From contig CM059187.1 in assembly GCA_030323885.1 (NCBI GenBank), forward strand, positions 124,976,025 through 125,040,024: a stretch of 64,000 bases of DNA, written 5' to 3'. The notes below the pieces were generated by a model, which did not search any database, was not told where the DNA came from, and was given only the letters and a program-made list of their open reading frames with translations. Both the position numbers and the translations under genes were made by a program. This stretch comes from Branchipolynoe longqiensis (Eukaryota; Annelida; Polychaeta; Phyllodocida; Polynoidae). Every line of letters begins with the position of its first letter. Within the stretch, counting starts at the first letter, position 1. Below, in pieces: positions 43,301-56,229 of the stretch.

Positions 43301-43460
43301 TCAAGATTCATCCTTAGATATCTGTAATTGGTCTGATAATCAAGAACCTTTCCTCCCAAACTTATTGACTCCTCATTGTCGTTGATTTTCCCACTGCCAA
43401 ACTCTAGGACCTTCGACTTCATGTGGTTTATGGAAATCTTGTTTATTTGTGGTGCAGTGC

Positions 43461-43517
<57 letters not shown>

Positions 43518-44216
43518 GTATATATATATAGATATATATGTATACATATATATGTGTATATATAAGATATATACATACATACATATACCATGCCAGTTTG
43601 ACTAAGATTGTAAGAAGGTCGCAACTACTGCGGTTAGAGACCCAACCAGCACGGTGAGCAGCTGTGAGCCGGTACGCTGTCCATCATTGGCCGCGCGAGC
43701 AGCTCGGCTTGCCGCCGTCGTGCCACGCCAAGTGGCCCGATGGCGGTGGCCCGGTCTGCGGCTGAATGCGCCCTGAGTGGTTTAGTTGAGTTAACTGGCT
43801 GGGTTGTGTGCGGCGGCTCGACGCGAGTTGCTCACTGTTAGCTCGGCTAATCTTCTCCTTTTGTGGCGAGCAGTTGGAGCAGGTCGTGAGCTGGTTCGGT
43901 GAAATGGCGGCGCCGGCAGTGACTAACCTGCGTTTCGCCGAGCCTGATTTGGAGAACTCGGTGAGTCGACCCCGTCTGGCCACAGTCAAGCCGGCGGGCT
44001 GCAGGGCGGGGCGGTTGAGCAGGGCAGTTGGGGCAGTTGGGATGGGCGGTTGGGCGGGCAGGCGCTGACCGGCCCCGGTACTAGTCAGTGCCCTGGTCTG
44101 CCGACCCCACGTCTTACATGTGATAATTGTAATTATTTTACTGATTTTGTCATATTTAGCCTTCAGTTTGTTTTGTATTAATCCGAAGTTCCCATAATCT
44201 GTAGTAGGACATGACG

Positions 44217-44248
<32 letters not shown>

Positions 44249-44429
44249 AATATATATATATAAATATATATATATACATATATGTAATGCATAAGGCTTG
44301 AGATATATACACATGCTGTTTGTGATATAAATATTCATGCATGCGACTTGTTTTTTTTAATGTTTAGATATGCATATATGTATATACATATATGTGCATG
44401 CAGCTTGTGATATATGCATGTCGTTTGTG

Positions 44430-44480
<51 letters not shown>

Positions 44481-47400
44481 CATTGGCGGACTATATGTAT
44501 GACGTGCAGCATTGATATGCAATGCATGATTTAGCGGTATCTTCCAGCTCAATTCGTGATGTATAGAAAGAACTATACTATAAATAAATATGTATAAATA
44601 ATGTTTCTCTGATTGTATGTCTTGGAATGAAACAAATATTTGCAAGATATGAAGCCTATATCAGCTATTAAGTTACTTTTTTATGGTAATTTATTACATA
44701 CTATTAAATTGTATCTCTCTTTGGCATAGCTATGTTAAAAACTATTCCATTCATCACTACTACCATCACCCCTACCATCACCACCACGTCTCCCATCACC
44801 ACTACCATCACCACTCCCACCACCCTACCACTCCCACCATCATCACCATTAAGACCACCCCTACCATCGCCACTACCACCACCGCTAGCATCACCGTTAC
44901 CACCAGCCTACCAACACCACTCCCACTCCCACCACCATCACCATTAAGACCACCCCTACCATCGCCACTACCACTGCCGCTAGCATCACTGCTACCACCA
45001 GCCCTACCATCACCATTAAGACCACCCCTACCATCACCCCTACCACTACCACTACCATCTCCACTACCACCACCACTACAATCACCACTACCACCACCCC
45101 TACCATCATCATTAAGACCACCCCTACCATCACCCCTACCATCACCACTACAACTACCACTACTATCACCACTACCACCACCTCTACCATCACCTCTACC
45201 ATCACCACTACCACCACCACTACCATCATCATTAAGACCACCCTTACCATCACCACTACCACCACCACTAGCATCACTACCACCACCACTACCATCACCA
45301 CTACCACCACCCCTACCATCAGCATTAAGACCACCCCTACCATCACCCCTACCACCACCACTACAATCACCATTAAGGTCACCACTACCACCACCACTAC
45401 CACCACCACTACCGTCACCACTACCAATACCCCTACCACCACCCTTACCGCCACCATTAAGACCACTACCCCTACCACCACCACTACCATCACCACTACC
45501 ATCACCCCTACCATCACCCCTACCACCACCACTCCCACCACCATTAAGACCACCCCCTACCACCACCACTACCACCACCCCTACCATCACCATTAAGACC
45601 ACCCCTATGACCACCCCTACCATCACCACTACCATCACCACTACCATTACGTCTACCATCACCCCTCCCACCACCCTACCATCACCACTATCACCCCTAC
45701 CATCACTCCTACCATCACCCCTACCACCACCACTACCATCACCACTAGCACACATCCTATCATCACCCTACTTTGACCACTACCACCCTCACCACCGCCC
45801 GTACCACCACCCCTACCACCACCCCTACCATCACCCCTATACTCACCCCTACGCCACCCGTACCACCACCCCTTCCATCACCCCCTACCATCACTATTGC
45901 GACCACCCCTACCATCACCGCTAACCTTTCCCCTATACTACAATCACAATTAGAACAAGAACAAAAAATTGTCAATTTCAAATGAAAGGAAATAAATCCT
46001 TCTTAATTCAACGAATACGCTATTATATTAATCAAAATTAGAAAACAAGGATAATGTCGGGATGTCTTTACTGCTGTATTGTATGGTTGCCGGGAGGAGA
46101 GAGGCCCCTGTATAGGGCGGGTATTGACCGGGTGTATGAGCGCGCTTTGATGTAGCGGTGTAGCGGTGTAGCGGTGTGGCGGTGACTTGTTGCTGTTAAC
46201 TTGTTGCCGGCTCACCTGTCGCCTCCCTACCTGTACACAGGGCGGTGACGTGTGGCTGGTGGGCACCGTGCTGCCTCGCCGCTCAGACTACCTGCACAGG
46301 GCGCGTCTCGCGCACAGGTAAGCATGCGCACTGCCACCATTGTTGGAGTTTTACGTCCTGGCAACATCTTTGGTCATATCACGATGGGTACCGACTTGTG
46401 ACAGTGCACACTCATTGCGACTTTATAATTATAGCACTACCCAACTGGGAGAGCAGGCCACCGACTTTATAATTATAGCGCTACCCAACTGGGAGAGCAG
46501 GCCACCAGCACCATGACCTGATATCCCTCTCAGTCACATTATCCTGACACTGAGTCAACCGGTCCTTGCCATATCATAATAATGCCTAGCGCCTGGCTAG
46601 GAAGAGACAAGTATACATTTTTATGTCATTGCTTTGATTCGACCAGGGTTGGAACGCGTGGGTTCGAATCCCATGATCTACCAAAACGGGATACGGACAC
46701 TAAACTCATTCGGCCATCTGGTGCACTGTCACTGTCCGACACGGATTGGTGCAGTGTGAGTGCGTAATTGACCACTGTGTGAAGTTTCATGATGCTGTAA
46801 GGTCGAAAAGGTACTTTGCTAGGTCCCCAAAGTTTCAGCGTTATAAGATCAATCATATCAATGACAACCAAAAATCCACAAATATGTCACTAATGTGCGC
46901 ATTTACTTTTATTCTAACGGGTTACCAAGAGAAACCTGAAGCTGAGAGACATTAAGACCGACTCATGGACGCAACTCTCACAGCAGAGAGCTAAATGGAG
47001 AGCGGCAGTCAAGTAATGAAAGCAGTCTTTGTCGCATCGCGACCGACAGCATGATGATGATGATGATGATGATGATGAGTGTGTAATCGGGGGTGAAAGG
47101 TCTCCACACGTTCGCTGGTTTCCACATTGAGTCGACTAGTGTTTGAAATTCAAATCATCTGTACAGTGTACGTTTTCGCTGAAAAAAATTAAGATACTCA
47201 CCCAGACGGACCCTCGTAGGCTTAGGTTAGATATAGTCCTCTCACCGACAGATTGCGGAAAATTTCCAAGAAGTCTAAATTTCTTTCTAATATATCAATG
47301 GAAATGTATATGTCATGTTTCCATTTATAAAATAAGTAATTTAGAAAGAGAGCATTTTATATATAAATATATTATATATGCATATGGTTTTTATACCACC

Positions 47401-50400
47401 AAATAGGGCTACCCTACCTCGCTAAATATCATAATAAATAGTGAAATCGGGGGTGGACTTCCTATTGTTACAATTTGCTACCGTTACAAATCAGGCCCCT
47501 ATTTAATCTTGATTTGCAACCCCCACAATGAAAAGGTAGCTGTTTAGTAATTTTGTACTTTTTTTTAATGTACATTCAAAGGAATTGAGACTTTACCGGA
47601 TGGATACATTACAAGGATAGGTGAACGAGTGGTTGATTGAGTGTAAGGATAATGTGACTGAGTGGGATATCGGGATATCATAGTGGTGGCAACGTGGTCC
47701 AGCAGCGTGGCAACAGTAGGGCGCTACCATAGGATCAGGTTCTCACATGACGGTGCCAGTTTGGTAATGTTGTTAGGACGTGAAACCCAATCAATCCAAC
47801 GCAGAATTGAGTGCAACAGACAGTAATACTTTCCCTTGTTATTAACGGAATTGTACATTTTGTAAATGAGATGAGTTTTCTTTTAATGGCTATATCTCTG
47901 CATTTCCCTGGTTGTTAGTGAAGATCTGCGGATTATAATTGAATATAATTTTAAATACATGTAGCAGTACTCAAGTGTGTGTGGAATGCTTTCAACTGTC
48001 TCCACTGACTGAGGCTCATTTGGAACTATTACAACCACTCATGAAGATTAGTATCATGTCTACGATCATGTCTTCAGGGTCCGTATGGGGCCTGGAAAGT
48101 CTTGAGAAGTCTTGAACTTCATTTGAACTTCATTTGTCCAATTTCACGGCCTTGAAAAGCCTTGAATTTAAACCTATTTTGGGTAATTAGTCATGAAAAG
48201 CCAGGAATTCCATTGAACTGTCCCCACTGATCTAAATTAGTCTGAAATCGGCATTCACCATTGTTGTTTTTTCCTGAAATCCAAATAAAAATAGTTTTGA
48301 ATTCCTATCAAAAACAGCCTTGGAAAGCCTTCAAATATCCTTGAATTCCATACATGTGTATGGACCCTGTGTCTTAAATGTATACAGCTATTTTGCTATT
48401 AGCTATGGAACTACGTTCCAATGACCTCATATGACAGTAGTGCCATTGAGCTGTGTACTATAAAGCGTGTGGAATAGATACTCTGACATGATTATGTTGC
48501 TTTGGATACACCCACACAATTCCGACTCTAATACTTCCACTGCGTACTTCCACAGAACGCTGTACTCATTCAAGTGCTTCCGGTTCGCGTGTGAGCAGCT
48601 CTTTGCGCATGCGTCGTGCTATGTGGTGTACAGCTCTGATGTGCCCCCCTCTGAATTCGAAGGCATTGTCAGAGCAGACGACCTGGTTATCACTCAGGTG
48701 GGTGGTTCACGCGTTGTCTCATTACCCTCGTTGTAACGGGTTTGTTTGTCCTTCAGTACATAATGTCGAAGTGATATAATGACGAACTGATCCAAGGTCA
48801 TCTGAGATTTAGCTAACTGATGTCTGTTAATTCGCCTAGAGCCATGTATAGACCATAAAGCTTACATTCCCGGGATGTCATGCCATTCAGCCTATACTAA
48901 GCTCACATTTCAAAGTTGTAAAACTTAATAGTTCAGAGTTTCTGTCTTAACTTAGAGATGAACTTACAGATCCCCTCCTGACTGATCTAGGCCATAACAT
49001 GTCTTTAATATGTATTAGTAATAAATAGTCTGGCAGCCACTCAAAACCATGCAACCTTTACTATGGAAATATTTAATGTAAGGCATACATAGTTAATTTT
49101 AGTGTGCAAACACAAAATGTTGAGCACCACATGTTTCAGCAGTGATAAGTTCTGTCAGATTTACCTAGTATTAATTCTATAGAGCAAAGTAAATGCTTAA
49201 TGAGTGCAGCAATATCTCAATTTTATTTGTATCTAGAATTCAAATCTAGGTAACTTTTGGCTTCTAAACTGTTATATATTCATCAGAACCTGCAGCTTTA
49301 ATTTTAAATACCCAACACCCAGTATCCGGCCACAAATAAATTGCGCATAATTTGTGTGTTTGGTAATTTTGTCAATCACCAATAATTGCCAGTTGAAAGC
49401 CATTTGAATCCGCAATACCCAGAACGAGGCTGTAACCTACTGAGTACTTAGATGGGTAGTGCACAGTTTTTGAATCCAGTATCAAACAGACCGATAACTT
49501 GACGTCATGCATGCGAAAAATAACTTCACACAAGTCACAAATGAAGGTTACATTTAGCTGTTCTTTGTAGCAATTTGCTTCCCGTGATGCATTGCTCAAG
49601 CTTTAATGCCTTTGAAGCGATGGGGAGTAAGGGAGGGGGGGGGGGGCGAGGGGGAGGAAATCCGATATTTTCTTTTTGCACTACCTGACTAGTAGCTTTG
49701 GCGATAATACAAGTAAGTTTGCAGCTGCTATGCACACCGAGGAATGCCAGTCGCTGTTCATTTATGCCACCCTTTTATAATTATAATATCTGTCCACACA
49801 TGTCTGTTACACAAAAGGATGATGCACCCCCCCCCTTTTGGAACCCTCGACCAGACTCCCACACTGCCTGATCTAAGCCCACATTTGTATGCACTACTCA
49901 CTCTCCTTTCACAAAGTCTGCCTCCTTATGCCCAATGCTTGAAAGAGTGTCTTTAACACAAACCTAATCTCCATTTAGTGACTTTGTTGCCGACGCACTC
50001 ACTCACTCACTCACTCACTCACTCACTCACTCATGCGGTCATCCAATAACTCACTCACGCACTCATTCACGCACTCACTCATTCACTGACTTACACACTC
50101 ACACACTCACTCATTCACTCACTAATTCACTCACTAACTCACTCACTAACTTACTCATCCACTCACTCACTCATATACTCACTCATTCATCTACTCGCTC
50201 ACTCACCCACCCACACACTCACTCATCTACTCATTCACAATCATTCTAATACATTCACTCAACTCTATAACTCAACTCACTCATTCACTCACTCACTTAG
50301 AATCATTCTAATGCCCACACTCACCTCTCTAACTTAACTCAACTCCCTCGATCACTCACTCACTCACTCACTCACGCTGATACACTCACTGACACCCTCA

Positions 50401-53400
50401 CTCACTTGCTCGATATTCACTCACTCAGACACACTTCCATGCACATTTATTACACACATGCACTCAACCATTCATGCAATCAATCACTTCGCTAACCCAT
50501 TTCACTCACTCACTCACTCACGCACTCACACGTGTAATAACTCATGAACTCACCTCACTAATTCAACCCACTCATACAATTTACTAACTCACTCAAAATC
50601 AAGTTACTCATTCACTCAACTTGACCCACTCTCAGCTGAATTCACCCTGTACTTACTAAATTACATATCTAATCATTCTGATACTCATTCACTCACCTGA
50701 GTAACTCAACGCACTCACTCCCTCACTCAACTTGACCCACTCTCTCACCTTAATTCCCTCACATACTTACATATTCTCACACTCATTCACTCACCTCACT
50801 AACTCAATGCACTCACTCACTCACTCAACTTGACCTACTCTCTCACCCTAACTCACTCACGTACTCACATATTTTCACACTCATTCACTCACTTCACTAA
50901 CTCAACACACTCACTCCCTCACTCAACTTGACCCACTCTCTCACCTTAACTCACTCACATACTTACATATTCTCACACTCATTCACTCACCTCACTAACT
51001 CAACGCACTCACTCACTCACTCACTCAACTTGACCTACTCTCTCACCCTAACTCACTCACATACTCACATATTCTCACACTCATTCACTCACCTCACTAA
51101 CTCAACGCACTCACTCACTCATTCAACTTGACCCACTCTCTCACCTTAACTCACTCACATAGTCACATATTCTCACACTCATTCACTCACCTTACTAACT
51201 CAACGCACTCACTCACTCACTCAACTTGACCCACTCTCTCACCTTAACTCACTCACATATTCATATATTCTTATACTCATTCACTCACCTCACTAACTCA
51301 ACGCATTCACTCACTCACTCAACTTGACCCAATCTCTCACCTTAACTCACTCACATACTCATATATTCTCACACTCTTTCACTCACCTTACTAACTCAAC
51401 GCACTCACTCACTCAACTTGACCCACTCTCTCACCTTACCTCACTCACATACTCATATATTCTTACACTCATTCACTCACCTTACTAACTCAACGCACTC
51501 ACTCACTCAACTTGACCCACTCTCTCACCTTACCTCACTCACATACTCACATATTCTCACACTCATTCACTCACCTTACTAACTCAATGCACTCACTCAC
51601 TCAACTTGACCCACTCTCTCACCTTACCTCACTCACATACTCATATATTCTTACACTCATTCACTCACCTTACTAACTCAACACACCCACTCACTCAACT
51701 TGACCCAATCTCTCACCTTAACTCACTCACGTACTCACATATTCTCACACTCTTTCACTCACCTTACTAACTCAACGCACTCACTCACTCAACTTGACCC
51801 ACTCTCTCACCTTACCTCACTCACATACTCACATATTCTCATACTCATTCACTCACCTCACTAATTCAACGCACGCACTCACTCACACACTCACTCACTC
51901 ACTCAACTTGACCCACTCTCTCACATTACCTCACTCACATACTCATATATTCTTACACTCATTCACTCACCTTACTAACTCAATGCACGCACTCACTCAA
52001 CTTGACCCACTCTCTCACCTTACCTCACTCGCGTACTCATATATTCTTACACTCATTCACTCACCTCATTAACCCAGCTCATTAAAGCTGCATAGTCTGA
52101 GAATTCACTTCACTCGGAAAGAGCAAGATGGAAGAGAACTTGCGTTAAAGTATTTATTAAAAAGTAATCAGGACCTACAGGTATGTGTGCAAGCGGGTGA
52201 CCATTCATCATGAATTTCATGTCAGGAGCAGAGTCTGTTCGCGAGGTGGGCTAACAAGGACCGGATGAGCAGTACAGCAGTTCATGATTAGGTAGAGCAG
52301 ATGACAGGCAGAGGAGGGTCAGCACTCACCCCCCTAGAAAGTCGGTGGGTGGGTGGGGAAGCGAAGTGAACAGGTCGGCGCTCTGTGAAAGAGTGACTGG
52401 AAACGGAGGGCCGATTAGCGAGAAAAGCCAGAAATAGACTGAGCCTCGTTCGCAAATTAGCCATGTTAGCCTCGCCAACCTGTTTAAAAGAATCAAATTT
52501 TCTAATAGTCGGAATACGAACAGCTTATCTAGATTTGAACCTACATAGCATACTTCGATACTGGTGCACCTATTAGCTATTTGTTGCTACAGTATAACTT
52601 CGTTAAATCAAACTTGAAGGGACTCTAGAAATTTGTTTGCATTAACCGATCATTGGTTTAGCCGAGCTTTGGCTTTGACTTTGACTTTGAGTAAGCCTGT
52701 ATTGCACATGTAATATACAATGTAGGTGGATACTTTGATTATTGTTTTTATGTACAGTATAACCCCGTTAAACGAAGCTTGGTTAAACCAAATGATTGGC
52801 TAATCCAAACTTTTTCCGGCGGCCTGTCAAAATACTATCAGTGTCAGGATAATGTGACTAAGTGGGATATGGGTCATGATGCCGGTTGCCTAATTTCGCA
52901 GTGGGGCAGCGCTATAATTATAAAGTCGCCATGAATGCGCACTGTCACAAGTCGGAACCCGTCCTGATATGACCTTAGATCTTGAACCAGACGGGATGGC
53001 CGAATGAGTTAGAGCGTCCGTCTCCCGTGCTGGTTGATCGTGGGGTCGTGCGTTCGAACCCCGGTCGAGTCAAACCAATGACTTAAAAATTGATACTTGT
53101 TGCTTCCTAGCCAGGCGCTCGGCATTATCAGGACAGGGCAAGGACTGGTATGCTCAGTGTCAGGATAATGTGACTGAGTGGGATACCAGGTCATGGTGCC
53201 AGAGGCCTGGTTTCCCAGTGGGACAGCACTATAAAGTCGCCATGAGTGAGCACTGTCACAAGTCGGTACCCATCCTGATATAACCTTAGATGTTGCTAGG
53301 ACGTAAAACAACAACAAACAAACAAACCTTAGATCTTGAAACAACAAAACTCCAACAACCAACCAACCAACCAACCCATTACCATCATCACGCCACCAGG

Positions 53401-56153
53401 TGACATTGCGGCGCTCGGACGGCCTCAGCGCGGTGGTGATGCGGCTCGGGGAGCCATTGCTCGACACCCTGGAGGAAGAGGCCGGGAACAGCATCCATCA
53501 CCTCCACGGGCCGCACCGCTACCCACTGCCGGCCGCGAACCAGCGCTGCGAGCACGACGCGGCCGCCTGCACCGACTACGTGGTCGCCTTCACGCGGGAC
53601 CACGCGCGGCTCGCCGTCAACGCCGTCTCCATGGCGACGTTCCACGCGGCTGAGTCGGTGCTCACCGGCCACTCGATGCCCATTCTCATCGCCTTCGCGC
53701 ATAGAGATAATCTGACGGCAGAGACTAAGTTTTACAAGGTATGTTATGGTTAATTTAAACAACTATATATGTATATATCATACGTGTGTGTATATATGTA
53801 TATATATGCATAACATATATATTTATAATATATATATATGAGTCAGCCTCACGAAAATGGGCCAATTGGTGGTTTATTTAAGATGTCGGCGTCGCAATTC
53901 TTAAATTGTAGTGCATTTATTTGTTTTATATTAAATTATCCTAGAAACAAATAAGGTTGTGTCATTTTCTCTACCTTTACATTCAGGATAAATTTAAGGA
54001 CTTTCCAATACCTCTGTCAATGCTAAACTATAATTATACTGTTCGATGCCGACATCCAATGCTCGACGCCAACAACTTTAACACATGTCGCCGTCGCAAT
54101 TCTTAAAGTGTAGTGCATTTCTTTGTTTTATATTAAATTATCCTAGAAACAAATAAGGTTGTTGTATCTTCTCTACCTTTACATTCAGGATAAATTTAAG
54201 GACTTTCCAATACCTCTGTCAATGCTAAACTATAATTATACTGTTCGACGCCAACAACTTTCCCCAATTGGCCTCTTTTCGTGATCCTGACTCATATGTA
54301 TATGTGTACATGTATATATACGGATATATACACATATATATACATATATATGCATATATATAGTTGTTTTAATATGTATGTGATGGATAACGCATTATAG
54401 ACGTATAAATGCTAATGGAACATATATACTTTGCTACTTCCTCCATCGGCGCATTGGTGGAGTGCCCCGCCCCAGCTCTCGGGGAGTTCTATACGGGTGG
54501 CCCCCCTCGCTTCACACACTGCAGGGGCCTAGCTTTGGATTTTCAAGGTGGAATGCAGTTGGGAAAAAAACCGCTATTGGAATAAAGCGTGATGGAATGA
54601 AACGATTTAAAATATCATATATATTTTTTTTAATTTAAAATTTTAATCTCAGGTGGCACGCAGCTGCGTGCCTGCGTATATGGAAGCTAGGTACCTGTGT
54701 TGTTAACAAATAATGTTGTAAATGCTGCAGCAGTTTAGTTGGGTCTGATGGAACACATAGAAGGACAATAATATAATATTCCTTTTCCACAATTAAAAAT
54801 AAGGAGAATAATAAAGGAGAGAAAATTGAAAAAACCTTTAGCTACTTTCCAAATTTGTGATTAATGCACGCGCTTAATAGCGGTCAATCAGCGATGCTAC
54901 TTAAGGTTGCATAATCCATTGGTTTAAAATCACATTAATGTCCTCGAGGTAAATGCATCAGATTGATAATTATAAACTACAGTAAAACCTCTCTAAATCG
55001 ACCGGCCATGGGACCGACTTTATATGGTCCATTTACGGAGGTGGTTGGTTTAGGGAGTTTTTCTTTTATCATTACAATGGTATTGTATCGGCAATTGTTG
55101 GGGACCCCAAAAAACGATCGATATAGGGGAGTGGTTGATCTGTGGAGGTGGTCAGTTAGAGAGGTTTTACTGTACACTACTTTAGTTCAGCGTAACACTT
55201 ATAGTAATTTACCAACTTGGAGTCTCAGCCTACAAATTAATATGTGTGTGCACGCCAGTTAAAGCTAAGCTAGTCTAACTAGGTCATATCGAAGTTTTAC
55301 TTTTCTTAAAGTTGCATAGTCCGATGCTTTTGAGTTTTTGCTATTTTATGAGATAAATATATTATACTAATCATTATAATCTACTTTACTTTAGTATGAA
55401 GTAACTTTAATTTTAAATGGCTAAGTTTGAAAAGATTTGACGTCAAAACATGCCAAAATAATTTTGGCAAGCACACCAAAACTCTGAAGCAATAGACTTC
55501 AGTAGTAACGGTTTCTATTAATTGACTTATTATTCCCTTCGATGCAGCAACAAATGCTTAATAAGTGCACCAGTGTCTAAGTTGAATATATAGAATCAAA
55601 TTTAGATAAGTGTTTTGGTTTTGAAAATGTTATGTTTTCATCGGACTATGCAACTTTAAGGGGTAAAGTTCCAAAGTGATATGAATGAGTACAGTAGTCT
55701 CTAAAGTGGGAACGTAAAATAAAATCGAGGTAAATGTTTTGGTGTTGAAAATATGATTTCATCAGATTATGCAATTCTACCCCATTTCCAAACTTGTGCT
55801 TACGGCACCTGCCTAATATACTTCAATAAACGATGCTGTTTTAAAACTGCATAGTCCGATTAAAGTATCCAATTTTCAGAATCAAAATGCTTAACTAAAT
55901 TTTATCCTTCATATTCGCGTCACTATTCTCTTTATATACCTATTTATAATAGATAACGCATAATCTATATATATATATATATATGGCACACCAAAGTGCT
56001 GTCTCACTATATGAAAGCTTAACTTTTTCTATATCAGCCAATTTACTTTACGGAATACACATTTGTGCTTCTCCAATTCTAGGAAACTTGTAAGTAATTT
56101 ACCTATTTTTGTGTCAAATAATCTGCCAATGAATGCATTAAAAGAAGAACAAA

Positions 56154-56229
<76 letters not shown>

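Noticed and set aside
44683..45924. 413-codon open frame rich in Pro, Leu and Ser
   Set aside because: It lies wholly in the ACC/ATC minisatellite, and several other frames on both strands are equally open. No domain or splice context.
49990..52078. Regularly spaced repeats resembling a CRISPR array
   Set aside because: Units are continuous low-complexity CACT derivatives without unique spacers, in eukaryotic DNA.
53009..53494. 161-codon minus-strand frame over SINE-A and exon p
   Set aside because: It is an antisense shadow of the SINE and of the GC-rich exon.
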